Shown one piece after another: positions 1 through 9,377 of a stretch of DNA of 62,183 nucleotides. Below the pieces are notes generated by a model. It was given only the letters and a program-made list of their open reading frames with translations. It was not told where the DNA came from and searched no databases. Source of the stretch: Rhodobacterales bacterium HKCCE4037 (GTDB lineage: Bacteria > Pseudomonadota > Alphaproteobacteria > Rhodobacterales > Rhodobacteraceae); the NCBI GenBank assembly GCA_015689645.1, contig WVSM01000013.1, positions 1 to 62,183 of the forward strand, given 5' to 3'. Position 1 is the stretch's first letter; each line of letters begins with the position of its first letter. The position numbers were made by a program, and so were the translations under genes.

Positions 1-2
1 CG

Positions 3-1049
3 GGTGGTGTTTCGGCCTCAACGGCGCCGGGCGCGCTGACCCAGCCCGAGGCCAGCGCCGCGCCGCAGGTCGACACCGCCGCCATAGCGGTGCCGGACAC
101 TGCGGAGGCCGCGCCGGAACCGGACGAGATCGCGGGGCTCGACGCGAGTGACCCGGACACGCCGGACCTGCCCACGCCGCGATTCCCGACCATCGGGGAC
201 GGCGCCGCGGCGGATGCGGAGGAGGCCGGAACGCAGGGCAATGCCATCCTGCAATTTCCGCAGAACAGCCGCCTCCCGCAGGCCGGGGGCGGCGCTTCGG
301 ACGAGGAGGAAGACGAAATCGCCAGGGAGATCCCCGAGGAGGAGGAGGAGATCGCACCGGAGGATCTGCCGGCGATCCGCGCCTATGCCGCCGATTTCGA
401 TGCGACCGAGGCGCGCCCCCTGATGGCGATCGTCCTGATCGACGACCCGGACAGCCCGATCGAGCAGGCGACCCTGACGCGCTTCACCTTCCCGGTGGCC
501 TTCGCCGTCGACCCGATGCAGCCCGACGCGGCGGCGCGCGCACGCGTCTACCGCGAGGCGGGATTCGAGGTGGTGATGTTGGGGACCATGCTGCCCGAGG
601 GCGCCACGGCGATGGACACCGAAGTCGCGGTCATCGCCGCGCAGGCGGTTCTGCCCGAGACGGTGGCCCTTCTGGACACGCCGGAGGGGCGGATCCAGGG
701 CGACCGGCCGGTGCTGGATGCGACGGTCGGCCTGCTGGCGGAGACCGGTCACGGGCTGCTGGCCTTTCCCCGTGGGCTGAACGCCGCAGAACAGACGGCG
801 AGCCGGGCCGGCGTTCCGGCGGCGACGGCCTTCCGGCTGCTCGACGACGAGGATCAGCGCGCGACCGAGATCACCCGCTACCTGGCCCGCGCCGCCTTTG
901 CGGCAGGGCAGGACGGGACGGTGATCGTCGCGGGCCGCACGCGGCCCGACACGGTCACGGCGCTGTTCTCCTGGGCGCTCGGGGACCGGTCGGAAGCGGT
1001 GGCCCTGGCGCCGCTTTCGGCGGTGCTGCTGCGCGCGGCGGGCGAGTGA
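3..1049 (+). CDS. divergent polysaccharide deacetylase family protein (5' truncated)
   Basis: The frame is open from the first base, so the start lies outside the window; 348 residues are visible. The first ~130 residues are Ala/Pro/Glu-rich and low in complexity (an acidic linker with runs of Glu). The last ~220 residues look like the divergent polysaccharide deacetylase (YibQ/DUF610) domain. They include a beta-strand MAIVLIDDPDSPI near the domain start, a segment about treating values as TFPVAFAVDP, and an FPRGLN strand near the end. In this family the protein is normally periplasmic and found near cell-wall hydrolases. The family call is by resemblance. The acidic low-complexity linker is typical for Rhodobacteraceae versions. 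No partner gene is visible to the left. Confidence 0.7.
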   Translation, partial: GGVSASTAPGALTQPEASAAPQVDTAAIAVPDTAEAAPEPDEIAGLDASDPDTPDLPTPRFPTIGDGAAADAEEAGTQGNAILQFPQNSRLPQAGGGASDEEEDEIAREIPEEEEEIAPEDLPAIRAYAADFDATEARPLMAIVLIDDPDSPIEQATLTRFTFPVAFAVDPMQPDAAARARVYREAGFEVVMLGTMLPEGATAMDTEVAVIAAQAVLPETVALLDTPEGRIQGDRPVLDATVGLLAETGHGLLAFPRGLNAAEQTASRAGVPAATAFRLLDDEDQRATEITRYLARAAFAAGQDGTVIVAGRTRPDTVTALFSWALGDRSEAVALAPLSAVLLRAAGE

Positions 1050-1200
1050 GGACGCGGCCGCACACGCGTGAGCAGGCAGGTCAGGATATTGATTTTCCAG
1101 GATGAACGGGAAACCGTTAATCTTCTGTTCATGAATGGAGCGCCTTTGGCGCGTTGTTTTCGCCTCGCCCAACCGCCTTGCGGCGGACGGGCTCAGGAGG

Positions 1201-1270
1201 GGGGCGCTGCCCCCCGTCGCCTGAAGGCGACTCCCCCCGGAGGTTTTTCTGGCAAGATGAAAGGGGGGGC
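1201..1270 (-). repeat. dispersed intergenic repeat, copy 1 (TTCATCTTGCC-type)
   Basis: Read on the minus strand, this shows a CCCCTTTCATCTTGCC core, then AAAAACCTC, a G-rich stem and a short hairpin ending in CAGCGCCCCCC. The same layout recurs at 5945-6000 and 59995-60060. It lies just downstream of trpE and may act as its transcription end. Dispersed copies in unrelated gaps point to a repeat family. Confidence 0.7.
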
Positions 1271-1288
1271 GACGAGGCTTCGGCGCGC

Positions 1289-2800
1289 TCAGCGGTTGCC
1301 GGAGCGGGAGAACAGGCTGGCGTCCTCGGCGGCCTTGCGGATCGCGCGGGACTTGTTGACGGTTTCCATGAACTCGGCCTCGGGGTCGCTGTCGTAGACC
1401 ACGCCGCCGCCGGCCTGGATGTAGAGCTTGCCGTCCTTCAGCACGGCCGTGCGCAGCGCGATGCACATGTCCATGTCGCCGCCGGCGCTGAAATAGCCGA
1501 GGCCGCCGCCGTAGATGCCGCGTTTCTCGGGCTCCAGCTCGTCGATGATCTCCATCGCGCGGACCTTGGGCGCGCCTGATACGGTGCCTGCGGGCAGGCC
1601 GGCGAGCAGCGCCGAGAGCGCGTCGTGATCCGCGCTGAGTTCACCCACCACGTTCGAGACGATGTGCATCACGTGGCTGTAGCGTTCGACGATGAATTCC
1701 TCGGTCGGGCGCACGGTTCCGATCTTGGACACCCGGCCGGTGTCGTTGCGGCCCAGATCGAGCAGCATCAGGTGTTCGGCCAGTTCCTTCTGGTCCGCCA
1801 GCAGGTCGGCCTCCAGCGCCTTGTCCTCTTCCGGGGTCGCGCCGCGGGGCCGTGTGCCGGCGATCGGGCGGATCGTGACCTGCCTGTCGAAGACCCGCAC
1901 GAGGATCTCGGGGGAGGCGCCGACGACCTGGAAGTCGCCGAAGTTGAAGAAGAACATGAAGGGCGACGGGTTCGTGCGGCGCAGCGCGCGGTAGAGCGCG
2001 AAGGGCGGCTCGGGGAAGTCCAGCGTCCAGCGTTGCGAGGGCACGACCTGGAAGATGTCGCCCGCGCGGATGTATTCCTTGGCGGCCTCCACGGCGGCGA
2101 GATAGCCCTCGTGGGTGAAGTTCGAGACCGGCTCGCCCAGGGGCTGCGCATCGCCCATCTCGCGGGCGGCGACGGAGGGCGCGCGTTCGAGGTCGCGCAG
2201 CGCGTCGGACACGCGCTCGGCGGCCTGCGCATAGGCGGCGCGCGCCGAGAGGCCGGAGGAGACCCAGGCCGGGCTGACCACGGTGACCTCGCCCTTCACA
2301 CCGTCGAGCACCGCGATGACCGAGGGGCGCATCAGCACCGCGTCGGGCAGGCCGAGCGGGTCGGGGTTCACGTCCGGCAGGTGTTCGACCAGCCGGATCA
2401 TGTCGTAGCCAAGATACCCGAAGAGGCCCGCGGCGGCGGCGGGCAGGTCGGGCGGCATGTCGATGGCCGATTCCGCCAGCAGCGCGCGGATCGCGTCGAG
2501 AGGCGGTTCGGCGCAGGGCTCGAAGCTGTCGCGGTCGTAGCGGGCGGCGCGGTTGATCTCGGACGTTTCGCCATGGCAGCGCCAGACCAGGTCGGGCTTC
2601 ATGCCGATGATCGAATAGCGCCCGCGCACCTCGCCGCCGGTGACCGACTCGAGCATGAAGGCATCACGCCCCGCGTCGGTGAGCTTCAGCATCACCGAGA
2701 CGGGCGTATCGAGATCAGCCGCGAGGCGGGCATGGACAAGCTGGTTCTCGCCGCGCTCCCAGCCCGCCTTGAAGGCGTCGAAATCGCTCAGCTCGGCCAT
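1289..2800 (-). CDS. trpE: anthranilate synthase component I
   Basis: This 503-residue protein catalyses chorismate plus glutamine (via TrpG) to anthranilate, the first step of tryptophan synthesis. It has the N-terminal Anth_synt_I domain with the inhibitor-binding-type segment FMLESV near residue 50. The C-terminal chorismate-binding domain carries PIAGTRPRG (~300), ELAEHLMLLDLGRND (~345), VERYSHVMHIVS (~380), AGTVSGAPKVRAMEII (~410) and GGGVVYDSDPEAEF (~470). Length is normal for TrpE without a fused TrpG. Its ATG shares one base with the stop of the upstream ppiD gene (TGATG), so translation is probably coupled. TrpG is not in the window. Confidence 0.97.
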   Translation of the reverse strand: MAELSDFDAFKAGWERGENQLVHARLAADLDTPVSVMLKLTDAGRDAFMLESVTGGEVRGRYSIIGMKPDLVWRCHGETSEINRAARYDRDSFEPCAEPPLDAIRALLAESAIDMPPDLPAAAAGLFGYLGYDMIRLVEHLPDVNPDPLGLPDAVLMRPSVIAVLDGVKGEVTVVSPAWVSSGLSARAAYAQAAERVSDALRDLERAPSVAAREMGDAQPLGEPVSNFTHEGYLAAVEAAKEYIRAGDIFQVVPSQRWTLDFPEPPFALYRALRRTNPSPFMFFFNFGDFQVVGASPEILVRVFDRQVTIRPIAGTRPRGATPEEDKALEADLLADQKELAEHLMLLDLGRNDTGRVSKIGTVRPTEEFIVERYSHVMHIVSNVVGELSADHDALSALLAGLPAGTVSGAPKVRAMEIIDELEPEKRGIYGGGLGYFSAGGDMDMCIALRTAVLKDGKLYIQAGGGVVYDSDPEAEFMETVNKSRAIRKAAEDASLFSRSGNR

Positions 2801-4659
2801 CAGGGGAAGGCTGCGTGCACGGAGTTGATGACACCGGAATTCGTCGTGAACCCGGCTTCGGCCTGGGTCGCCTGTCCATAGGCCTCGAAAATGTCGGTGG
2901 CGATGCTCTGCGCGATGGTCTGGTCGAGGATCTGGATCAGGATCGAGGTGTCGGGTGCGTTGCGGTTGGCCGCGTTGATCGTATCGAGTCGGATCACGTG
3001 GGCCGCGTCGGCGCCGGGGATCATCACGATGTCGCCCTCGTTTTCCATCTGGAACACCTGCGCGGCGGTGGTGGGCGGCAGGTCGGGCAGCAGGTCCTGG
3101 CGGCGGATCAGCCGTTCCTGCGTGGTGTCGCCCAGGCTTTCCAGCGTGGCGCCGGTGGCGATCTGGCCCACCAGTTGCGAGGCGCGCTCGGCCACGGCGT
3201 CGCGCAGCGCGGTGGCGGCCCAGGCCTCGGCGACCTCCGCCTCGATCTCGTCGAGCGGGGGCAGGGCGGGCGGCACGATCTCGTCAAGGCGCAGCGCGAA
3301 GAGGCCGCCGTCGGACAATTCCAGCAGTTCCGGGAAATCGCCCTCCTCGACCGCTCCAGCCGCTTCGCGGAAGCTGTCATAGGCGGCGATGCCTTCCTCG
3401 GAGGCGGCGGTGTAGTCGATCATGCCGAGCGTCATGGCGGTGTCGTCGGCCAGTTCCTCCAGGGTCGCGCCGCCGGCGAGCAGGTCGTCGATCATCTCGC
3501 GCATGTCGTCGATCTGGCGACGGGCGGCGGCATCGGCCATTTCGGCGGCGAGATCGTCACGGGCGTCCTCGAAGGGGACCTCGGTGGCCTGCAGTACCGC
3601 GTTGACGCGGAACAGCGCCGGGCCGATGGCGGTCTCGACCGGCCCGATGATCTCGCTTTCATCGTCGGAGAACACGGCTTCGGCGGCCGCGGCGCCCAGA
3701 TCGCTTGGGGAGACTTCGCCGATATCGACGTCTTCCAGCGTCAGGTCGCGCTCTTCGACGAGGGTGTCGAAATCGGTCTCACCGGCCTCGATCGCGTCAT
3801 AGGCTTCCTGCGCGGCTTCCATGGTGCCGAAGCCGAGCCGTTCGAGAAGGCGGCGTTCGGGTTGCACGTATTCGTCGAGCCGGTCGTTGTAGAGCTCGCG
3901 CAGATCCTCCTCGGACAGGTCCACGTCATCGCGGATCTGGTCCGGCGAGACCCAGGCGTAGGTGATGCGCCGCGCCTCGGGCCGGGTGAACCGCTGCGGG
4001 TTCTCCTCGTAATAGGCGGCAAGCTCGTCGGAGGACGGTTCCGGCAGGCCGTCGGCAAGGTCCGCTTCGGTCACGGTGAGACGGGTGAAATCGCGGGTTT
4101 CGCCCTGGTAGGCGGTGATGGTTTCGGCAAAGAGGTCCGGCGGGGTGAGGCCACCCACGATGGCGGTCTGCAGCAGCGCGCGGGAAATGTCCTCGCGCGT
4201 GTCCTCTTCGAATTCGCGCGGCGTCGCCCCCTGTTGGGAGAGCACGAACAGGTAGGTGTCTCGGTCGAAATTGCCGCCGGTGCCCTGGAAGGCCTGGACC
4301 TGCTGGATCTGGCGCGCGACTTCCGCGTCGCCGACCGAAATGCCCATCTGCGCGGCCTCGTGGCTGAGCGCGGCGCGCGCGATCAGGCCGGCGAGCACCT
4401 GCTCATCCACGCCGCGGGCGCGGAGCTGCGCGAAGGTCACGACTTCGCCGGTGTCGGCGATCTGGGCGCGGATCTCGTTGTTGAGCGCGCGGAAGTAATC
4501 GTCGGCGGTGATCTCGACATCGCCCACGGTGCCGACCCGGCTGGCCCCACCCGAGAACGAGCCGATGCCGAAGCCCGCCAGCGCCACGAAGAGAAGGCCC
4601 ATCAGGACCCAGACAAAGATGTTGCCGACTTTCTTCGACTTGGATTTGGCCATGGTCAT
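2800..4659 (-). CDS. ppiD: SurA/PpiD-type periplasmic peptidylprolyl isomerase, membrane anchored
   Basis: This 619-residue protein assists folding of exported proteins at the inner membrane. A short basic N-terminus is followed by one membrane segment at about residues 12-32 (IFVWVLMGLLFVALAGFGIG). Next come a SurA_N-like chaperone domain and a region around 245-380 corresponding to the PpiC-type isomerase domain; the rest is helical and acidic, as in alphaproteobacterial PpiD. The start at 4659 gives MTMAKSK; a second ATG at 4653 is equally possible, since AAGGGG lies 4 bases before the first and 10 before the second. The gene is directly upstream of trpE and overlaps its start by one base. 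Confidence 0.88.
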   Translation of the reverse strand: MTMAKSKSKKVGNIFVWVLMGLLFVALAGFGIGSFSGGASRVGTVGDVEITADDYFRALNNEIRAQIADTGEVVTFAQLRARGVDEQVLAGLIARAALSHEAAQMGISVGDAEVARQIQQVQAFQGTGGNFDRDTYLFVLSQQGATPREFEEDTREDISRALLQTAIVGGLTPPDLFAETITAYQGETRDFTRLTVTEADLADGLPEPSSDELAAYYEENPQRFTRPEARRITYAWVSPDQIRDDVDLSEEDLRELYNDRLDEYVQPERRLLERLGFGTMEAAQEAYDAIEAGETDFDTLVEERDLTLEDVDIGEVSPSDLGAAAAEAVFSDDESEIIGPVETAIGPALFRVNAVLQATEVPFEDARDDLAAEMADAAARRQIDDMREMIDDLLAGGATLEELADDTAMTLGMIDYTAASEEGIAAYDSFREAAGAVEEGDFPELLELSDGGLFALRLDEIVPPALPPLDEIEAEVAEAWAATALRDAVAERASQLVGQIATGATLESLGDTTQERLIRRQDLLPDLPPTTAAQVFQMENEGDIVMIPGADAAHVIRLDTINAANRNAPDTSILIQILDQTIAQSIATDIFEAYGQATQAEAGFTTNSGVINSVHAAFP

Positions 4660-4729
4660 CGCGCCCCTTGGGTTCGGGTCATTTTCGGTTGCAGATCGAT
4701 AAGCAATCGGCGGGCGGGGGGCAAGCGGT

Positions 4730-5920
4730 TCAGGGCCGAAGCGCCGCGAGCCGGGCCACCATTTCATCGAGGCCCGCCGCATCGGCATTGGCGAACGCGA
4801 TCCTGAGCGTCGCCTCGGCCTGGCCAGAGCCACCCTGTGCCTTCAGTGGCCCGAACATCGTGCCGGGCAGGACCAGCAGGTGCGCGTCGTCCACCAGCCG
4901 TTTCGCGACCACGTCAGAGGGGTCGTCGTAGGGGTGCCGGACATAGGCGAAATAGGCGCCGGAGCCGAGCAATTCCCACCCCGAAATGCGCTGGAAGCCC
5001 GCCCGGATCGCATCGCGCCGCGCAAGGATCTCCAGCCGTTCGCCCGCCAGCCAGTCGCCGAGGTTCCGCATCCCCCAGAGCGCACCGATCTGGCCCACCT
5101 GCGGCGGGCAGATGGCCACGGTGTCGAGGAATTTCTCCACCTCCGCCAGCCGCGCTTCGGAGGCCATGATCGCACCGACGCGGTGGCCGGTCAGGCGGTA
5201 GGCCTTGGAGAAGGAATAGAGGTGGATCAGCGTGCCGTCCCAATCGGGATCGGTGAACAGGTCGTGGGGCGCGCCATCGCCGGAATGGAAGTCGCGGTAG
5301 GTCTCGTCGACGATCAGGGCAAGGTCATGGGCCTTCGCGAGGTCGTAGAAGGCGCGCAGCAGGGGCGCGGGATATTCGACGCCGGCCGGGTTGTTGGGGG
5401 AAACCAGAACGATGGCGCGCGTGCGGTCGGTGATGAGGGACGCCGCCCGCTCCGGGTCGGGCATCAGGTTCGCGCTGGTGGGCAGGTAGACGCCGCGCAC
5501 GCCGGCCATGTCGAGCCACATCTGGTGGTTGAAATAGAAGGGCAGGGGCAGGATCACCTCGTCACCCGCGCCGGCAAGCGTGGAGAGCACCGCCGTGAAG
5601 GCCTGGTTGCAGCCGGCCGTGATCGCCACCTGCGCGGGCCGGATCGTGCCGCCATACCCGGCGCTCCACTGGCTCGCCAGCTCCTCGCGCAGGTCGCCGC
5701 GCCCCAGCACCGGGCCATAGAGATGCGCCGACGGATCGCTCAGGATCGCGTCGGCCATCGCCTGCATCAGCGGCTCGGGCGGCGGATCGACCGGCGCCGC
5801 CTGGCTGAGGTTCAGAAGCGGGCGATCCTCGGGGAAGGTCTTCCCCTCGATCCAGCGGCGCGCTTCCATCACCGGGGGCGGAAAGGTTGCCGCGAAGGCG
5901 GGATTGATCGGTTGGCTCAT
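4730..5920 (-). CDS. class I/II pyridoxal-phosphate aminotransferase
   Basis: This 396-residue fold-type I PLP enzyme belongs to the aspartate/aromatic aminotransferase superfamily. Visible landmarks are LYGPVLGRGDLREELA (~65), AGCNQAF (~100), SPNNPAGVEYP (~165), the cofactor Asp in IVDETYRDF (~195) and the Schiff-base lysine in SFSKAYRLTGHRVGA (~240). The substrate cannot be told from sequence. The start at 5920 (MSQPINPAF) is chosen; a longer TTG start at 5947 would run into the intergenic repeat and has no better ribosome site. It lies between ppiD and ssb on the same strand, separated from ppiD by about 70 bases. Confidence 0.88.
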   Translation of the reverse strand: MSQPINPAFAATFPPPVMEARRWIEGKTFPEDRPLLNLSQAAPVDPPPEPLMQAMADAILSDPSAHLYGPVLGRGDLREELASQWSAGYGGTIRPAQVAITAGCNQAFTAVLSTLAGAGDEVILPLPFYFNHQMWLDMAGVRGVYLPTSANLMPDPERAASLITDRTRAIVLVSPNNPAGVEYPAPLLRAFYDLAKAHDLALIVDETYRDFHSGDGAPHDLFTDPDWDGTLIHLYSFSKAYRLTGHRVGAIMASEARLAEVEKFLDTVAICPPQVGQIGALWGMRNLGDWLAGERLEILARRDAIRAGFQRISGWELLGSGAYFAYVRHPYDDPSDVVAKRLVDDAHLLVLPGTMFGPLKAQGGSGQAEATLRIAFANADAAGLDEMVARLAALRP

Positions 5921-5944
5921 GGCGGACGGTGCCTCATGGGGGCG

Positions 5945-6000
5945 CAACCGCCCCTTTCATCTTGCCGAAAAAACTCCCGCCGGAGGCATCCGGGGCCTGC
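5945..6000 (+). repeat. dispersed intergenic repeat, copy 2
   Basis: The block reads CGCCCCTTTCATCTTGCC, then GAAAAAACTCCCGCCGG and a C/G-rich dyad. It matches the 5' half of the copies at 1201-1270 (reversed) and 59995-60060. It sits between ssb and the aminotransferase gene. Confidence 0.65.
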
Positions 6001-6032
6001 CCCGGGCGCATCCGGTCAGATTGTCGAGCGCC

Positions 6033-6542
6033 TCAGAACGGGATCTCGTCGTCGAGATCGGAGCCGCCACCGTAGCCGCCGCCAGAGCCACCCGATGGGC
6101 CGCCGCGATCGTCGTCGCCATAGCCGCCCCGGTCGTCGTACCCGCCGCCGCCGCCACCGCTGTAGCCGCCTCCGCCACCGCCGCCGCCGTCACGACCGTC
6201 GAGCATGGTCAGCGTGCCGCCGTAGCCCTGCAACACCACTTCGGTCGAATAGCGGTCCTGACCGCTTTGGTCCTGCCATTTGCGGGTCTGAAGCTGGCCC
6301 TCGATATAGACCTTGGAGCCCTTGCGCAGGTATTGCTCCGCAATCCGGATCAACCCTTCCTGGAAGATCGCGACAGAGTGCCACTCGGTCCGCTCGCGCC
6401 GTTCGCCGGTGTTGCGGTCCTTCCAGGTCTCGGACGTGGCGATGCGCAGGTTGCACACCTTGCCGCCGTTCTGAAAATTCCGCACCTCGGGGTCCCGCCC
6501 CAGGTTGCCGATCAGGATCACCTTGTTGACCGATCCAGCCAT
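6033..6542 (-). CDS. ssb: single-stranded DNA-binding protein
   Basis: This 169-residue protein binds ssDNA and recruits replication and repair partners. The OB fold covers roughly residues 1-110, with [16 protein letters not shown] at the start, TEWHSVAIF in the middle and [15 protein letters not shown] further on. A Gly/Tyr/Asp-rich disordered linker follows (~118-160). The acidic tip DDEIPF at the C-terminus is the normal partner-binding peptide. The gene is transcribed leftwards, divergent from the lytic transglycosylase gene, and is probably monocistronic. Confidence 0.98.
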   Translation of the reverse strand: MAGSVNKVILIGNLGRDPEVRNFQNGGKVCNLRIATSETWKDRNTGERRERTEWHSVAIFQEGLIRIAEQYLRKGSKVYIEGQLQTRKWQDQSGQDRYSTEVVLQGYGGTLTMLDGRDGGGGGGGGYSGGGGGGYDDRGGYGDDDRGGPSGGSGGGYGGGSDLDDEIPF

Positions 6543-6689
6543 TGCTCTTCCCCCATTGCCTTCACATTCCGCGGATCCGATTCCGCCGGGCCCGCGCGTT
6601 CACCCGGTTAGACCACCGCATCAAGGTTAATAAAAGCCGAATCCTGCCAAGATTGCACAGCAGGCTTTATCAGCGGCCCGGGTTTGGGT

Positions 6690-7292
6690 ATGGTCGCGCG
6701 CGTCTGCAACAACGTCGTGCGCCCCGTGACCCGCCTTTCGCTTCCCATCGCCACAGCCCTCGTCATCTGCGGCGTCCCCGCCTTTGCCCAGAGCGGACTG
6801 GACCGGCTTGACCGGATGATGGGTGTGCTCGATGGCCGCGCGGCGACGCAATACGAATTCTCCAGCCGCCTGCGCCCGGAAAGCGACGTCGAACGCGGCC
6901 TGCCGGATTACGAAGGCGGCTACGAGGGGCCATTCCTCGAAGTCGCGCGCTCGGCGGCCCGGCGCCACGGTATTCCCGAGGACATTTTCCTGCGCCTCGT
7001 GCAGCAGGAAAGCGGTTGGAACCTCGAAGCGGTCAGCCATGCGGGCGCGATCGGCCTTGCGCAGCTGATGCCCGACACGGCGGTGCTTCTGGGTGTCGAT
7101 CCCACCGACCCGGTGGCCAATCTCGATGGCGGCGCGCGCTACCTCGCCCAACAATTCCGCCGCTTCGGCAACTGGCGTCTGGCGCTGGCGGCCTACAATG
7201 CCGGGCCGGAGGCGGTGGAGGCCCATGACGGCGTGCCGCCCTATGCCGAGACCCAGCATTATGTCCGCGTGATCCTTGGCACGCGAAGCTGA
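6690..7292 (+). CDS. lytic transglycosylase (SLT domain), exported
   Basis: This 200-residue predicted periplasmic muramidase cleaves peptidoglycan with formation of a 1,6-anhydro product. A signal peptide covers about residues 1-34 and ends in VPAFAQ. The SLT domain follows: the catalytic Glu is in VQQESGWN (~108), followed by [16 protein letters not shown] and later [13 protein letters not shown], the family signature. The start is the ATG at 6690; a TTG six bases upstream in frame is less likely. The last 17 bases overlap the next gene, so the two are probably co-transcribed. Confidence 0.9.
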   Translation: MVARVCNNVVRPVTRLSLPIATALVICGVPAFAQSGLDRLDRMMGVLDGRAATQYEFSSRLRPESDVERGLPDYEGGYEGPFLEVARSAARRHGIPEDIFLRLVQQESGWNLEAVSHAGAIGLAQLMPDTAVLLGVDPTDPVANLDGGARYLAQQFRRFGNWRLALAAYNAGPEAVEAHDGVPPYAETQHYVRVILGTRS

Positions 7293-7869
7293 ACCCGACC
7301 CGGGCGAGACGGAGCTGGAAGACGGCGCGCCCTTCACGCTGACCCGCGCGCTGCGCTTTCTCGAAGGTCTCGTCTTCTGCTGTCTCGCCGCGGTCGTCGT
7401 GCTTTGGGCGGTGGATCGCAGCCGGGACGTTGGATTCGATCCCGTGACCGTCGAGCTCTGCGACGGCGAAGCCTGCGCCGACCCGGCCGACAGCGCGTAT
7501 TCGCAATATGCGGACACGCTCGACCCGGCCGGCCTGACGGTCTTCTCCGCGGCCAATACCTGTGTGTTTGCAACGGACCTTCTGCGATCCCGTGTGCAGG
7601 ACGAGGATATGGCGCGGACGCTCGACCTGATGCAGAGCCGGGGCACCATCGCGGTGACATTGCCGGGCGACGGCACGGCGATCATCGCGCCGGGACCGAA
7701 CAATGACGGCCTTGGGGACGTCGCGCGCGATGCGATCCGCCCGATGGGACCGCGCGGCTGCCATCCGATGAACTACGCCCCGATCTTCTGGCCGCTCTGG
7801 ACGGTGTGGATGCTGCTGATCGGCTGGCGGCTGTTCCGGTATCGTCAGTCGGTCTGGGCGGAGCGCTAG
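7276..7869 (+). CDS. membrane protein of unknown function
   Basis: A 197-residue protein that I do not recognise. It has a hydrophobic segment at about residues 31-46, an extracytoplasmic stretch containing several Cys residues ([22 protein letters not shown]), and a second membrane segment near the C-terminus ([17 protein letters not shown]). This suggests two membrane spans with a disulfide-capable periplasmic loop. The start is a TTG at 7276 lying inside the 3' end of the transglycosylase gene; no in-frame ATG occurs until far downstream. The overlap suggests co-expression with a cell-wall enzyme. Confidence 0.6.
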   Translation: MAREAEPDPGETELEDGAPFTLTRALRFLEGLVFCCLAAVVVLWAVDRSRDVGFDPVTVELCDGEACADPADSAYSQYADTLDPAGLTVFSAANTCVFATDLLRSRVQDEDMARTLDLMQSRGTIAVTLPGDGTAIIAPGPNNDGLGDVARDAIRPMGPRGCHPMNYAPIFWPLWTVWMLLIGWRLFRYRQSVWAER

Positions 7870-7881
7870 GGTCGGGTCGGC

Positions 7882-8124
7882 TTACGCCGCCGCCTCCGCC
7901 CCCAGCGCCACGAGTTGCGCCCGCAAATCCGGTGCACGGATGTCACCGGATTCCAGCGCGAAGACAAAGGCATGGGTCAGGTAGAAGGCCTGCGCCTCGG
8001 GCGCGCCCGCTGCTGCCTCGGCATAGAGCGTCACGAGCGACGATCGGTCCTTCGCCGCATGCGCCGCGAGCAACGCTTGATCCAGCGCCGCCCGGTCCGC
8101 CACGACCTGTTCGACGAGGCTCAC
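7882..8124 (-). CDS. small helical protein coupled to Rieske oxygenase
   Basis: An 80-residue Ala-rich, probably all-helical protein of unknown function. The GTG start at 8124 overlaps the TGA of the oxygenase gene (GTGA), which argues for translational coupling and fixes the start. The sequence (AALDQALLAAHAAKDRSSL, then APEAQAFYLTHAFVFALESG) resembles a single helical-repeat scaffold but matches no family I can name. It may be an accessory protein of the oxygenase; that is inference from coupling only. Confidence 0.6.
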   Translation of the reverse strand: MSLVEQVVADRAALDQALLAAHAAKDRSSLVTLYAEAAAGAPEAQAFYLTHAFVFALESGDIRAPDLRAQLVALGAEAAA

Positions 8125-9263
8125 CCCGCCGCCTCGATCCGGGACGCGACCCAGGCGTGGAACAGATGCGTCGGCCCGTCCATCGCCGGCGAGAACCGAC
8201 CGCCATCGAAGCCCGAAGCCGCACGTCCGCGCTGCATCCCCTCGACCACGAAGATGTCTTCGATGAAGACCGATTTCCACTGCGTCGCGTTCTTGGCGCG
8301 CAGGGTCTCGTCGGTGTTCGGCGCGGCGTAATAGAGGTGCACATGCTCACGCGTGCGGTCGTGGGCAACCGGTTCGAGGATGATGGCGAAGGCGTGATCG
8401 CGGTGCACGCCCAGAAGCACGTTGGGGTAGAGCGCGACATATTCCGCGCCTTCGTTCCACATCTCCGAGAGGTTCGCGAAATCGGGGAAGGTCTCTTCCA
8501 TGGTGCCGCGCAGCTGCCGGTAGACGTAGCTGCCCTGGCCTGAATAAGCGCCGGGCACCTCGATGTTGTAGTGATCCTCCAGCCGCGAATAGCTGTTCAG
8601 GCCCGGATGCACCCAGGGCAGGTGGTAGCTTTCGCAGTAATTCTCGACCGCGAGTTTCCAGTTGGTGGCGAGGTCGAGCGTGAAGGTGCTGTCCGGACCG
8701 CCGTGGTAGAGCGGCTGGTCGAACTCGGACCAGCGGGCGATGAGATCGGCGTGAAGCTCGGCAAACTCGGGGGCATCGCCCGAGAGGTTCACGAACACCA
8801 CGTCGCGCCAGACATGGGCGCGTACCGGACCGAGGCCAAGGGTCTTGCGGTCGATGCCGGGATGGGCGTTCTGGCCCGGGCCGCCGACATGGGGGGTGGC
8901 GACAAGGCGGCCGTCCTTGGCGTAGCACCATGAATGATAGGGGCAGCGGATCGCGCCTTCGATCTTGCGCGGCTCTTCCACGAGGATCATGCCGCGGTGG
9001 CGGCAGATGTTGTAGAACACCCGCACGTCGCCCGCGTCGTCGCGCAGCAGAAGAAGCGGCTGGCCGAGAAAGGTGATCGGCTTCGCATCGCCGGGCGCGG
9101 GCACGTCGGAGGCGACGGCGATGGCCGCCCATGTCGTCTCGAGGCAGGCGCGGTTCTCTGCGGCGATGGTGGCGGGGTCGGTGTAATGGGCATTCGGCAG
9201 GCCGCGGGCGTGCTCGATGGGGGCCATCACGTCGGCGAGCGGGCGCATCTGGGTGTCGGGCAT
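8121..9263 (-). CDS. Rieske-type aromatic ring-hydroxylating / quaternary-amine oxygenase alpha subunit
   Basis: This 380-residue terminal oxygenase has a Rieske [2Fe-2S] domain with ligands in CRHRG (~88) and CPYHSWCY (~107). The C-terminal catalytic domain carries the mononuclear-iron histidines in ENYCESYHLPWVHPGL (~205-220). The layout resembles choline monooxygenase, GbcA and CntA rather than large dioxygenases, so a quaternary amine substrate is possible but unproven. A strong GGAGGA ribosome site precedes the ATG at 9263; a longer reading frame to 9320 lacks such support. The reductase is not adjacent. A BCCT transporter lies about 4 kb away. Confidence 0.85.
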   Translation of the reverse strand: MPDTQMRPLADVMAPIEHARGLPNAHYTDPATIAAENRACLETTWAAIAVASDVPAPGDAKPITFLGQPLLLLRDDAGDVRVFYNICRHRGMILVEEPRKIEGAIRCPYHSWCYAKDGRLVATPHVGGPGQNAHPGIDRKTLGLGPVRAHVWRDVVFVNLSGDAPEFAELHADLIARWSEFDQPLYHGGPDSTFTLDLATNWKLAVENYCESYHLPWVHPGLNSYSRLEDHYNIEVPGAYSGQGSYVYRQLRGTMEETFPDFANLSEMWNEGAEYVALYPNVLLGVHRDHAFAIILEPVAHDRTREHVHLYYAAPNTDETLRAKNATQWKSVFIEDIFVVEGMQRGRAASGFDGGRFSPAMDGPTHLFHAWVASRIEAAG

Positions 9264-9377
9264 GGGCGAGGCTCCTCCGGCGGCGATGATGGCGTGATCG
9301 TGCAGGCGCAGGACGCCCACGGCTTTACCGTTGGCGACATTTCCCTTTCCGGCGGAGACATTTCGGAGCGTCCGCCC

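Noticed and set aside
2815-4806. 663-codon open frame on the plus strand across ppiD
   Set aside because: It mirrors ppiD; it lacks a ribosome site and protein family features. Long antisense frames are expected in GC-rich DNA.
6690-7292. Considering the transglycosylase and following membrane protein as one fused gene
   Set aside because: They are in different frames with a 17-base overlap and a clear stop; separate genes.
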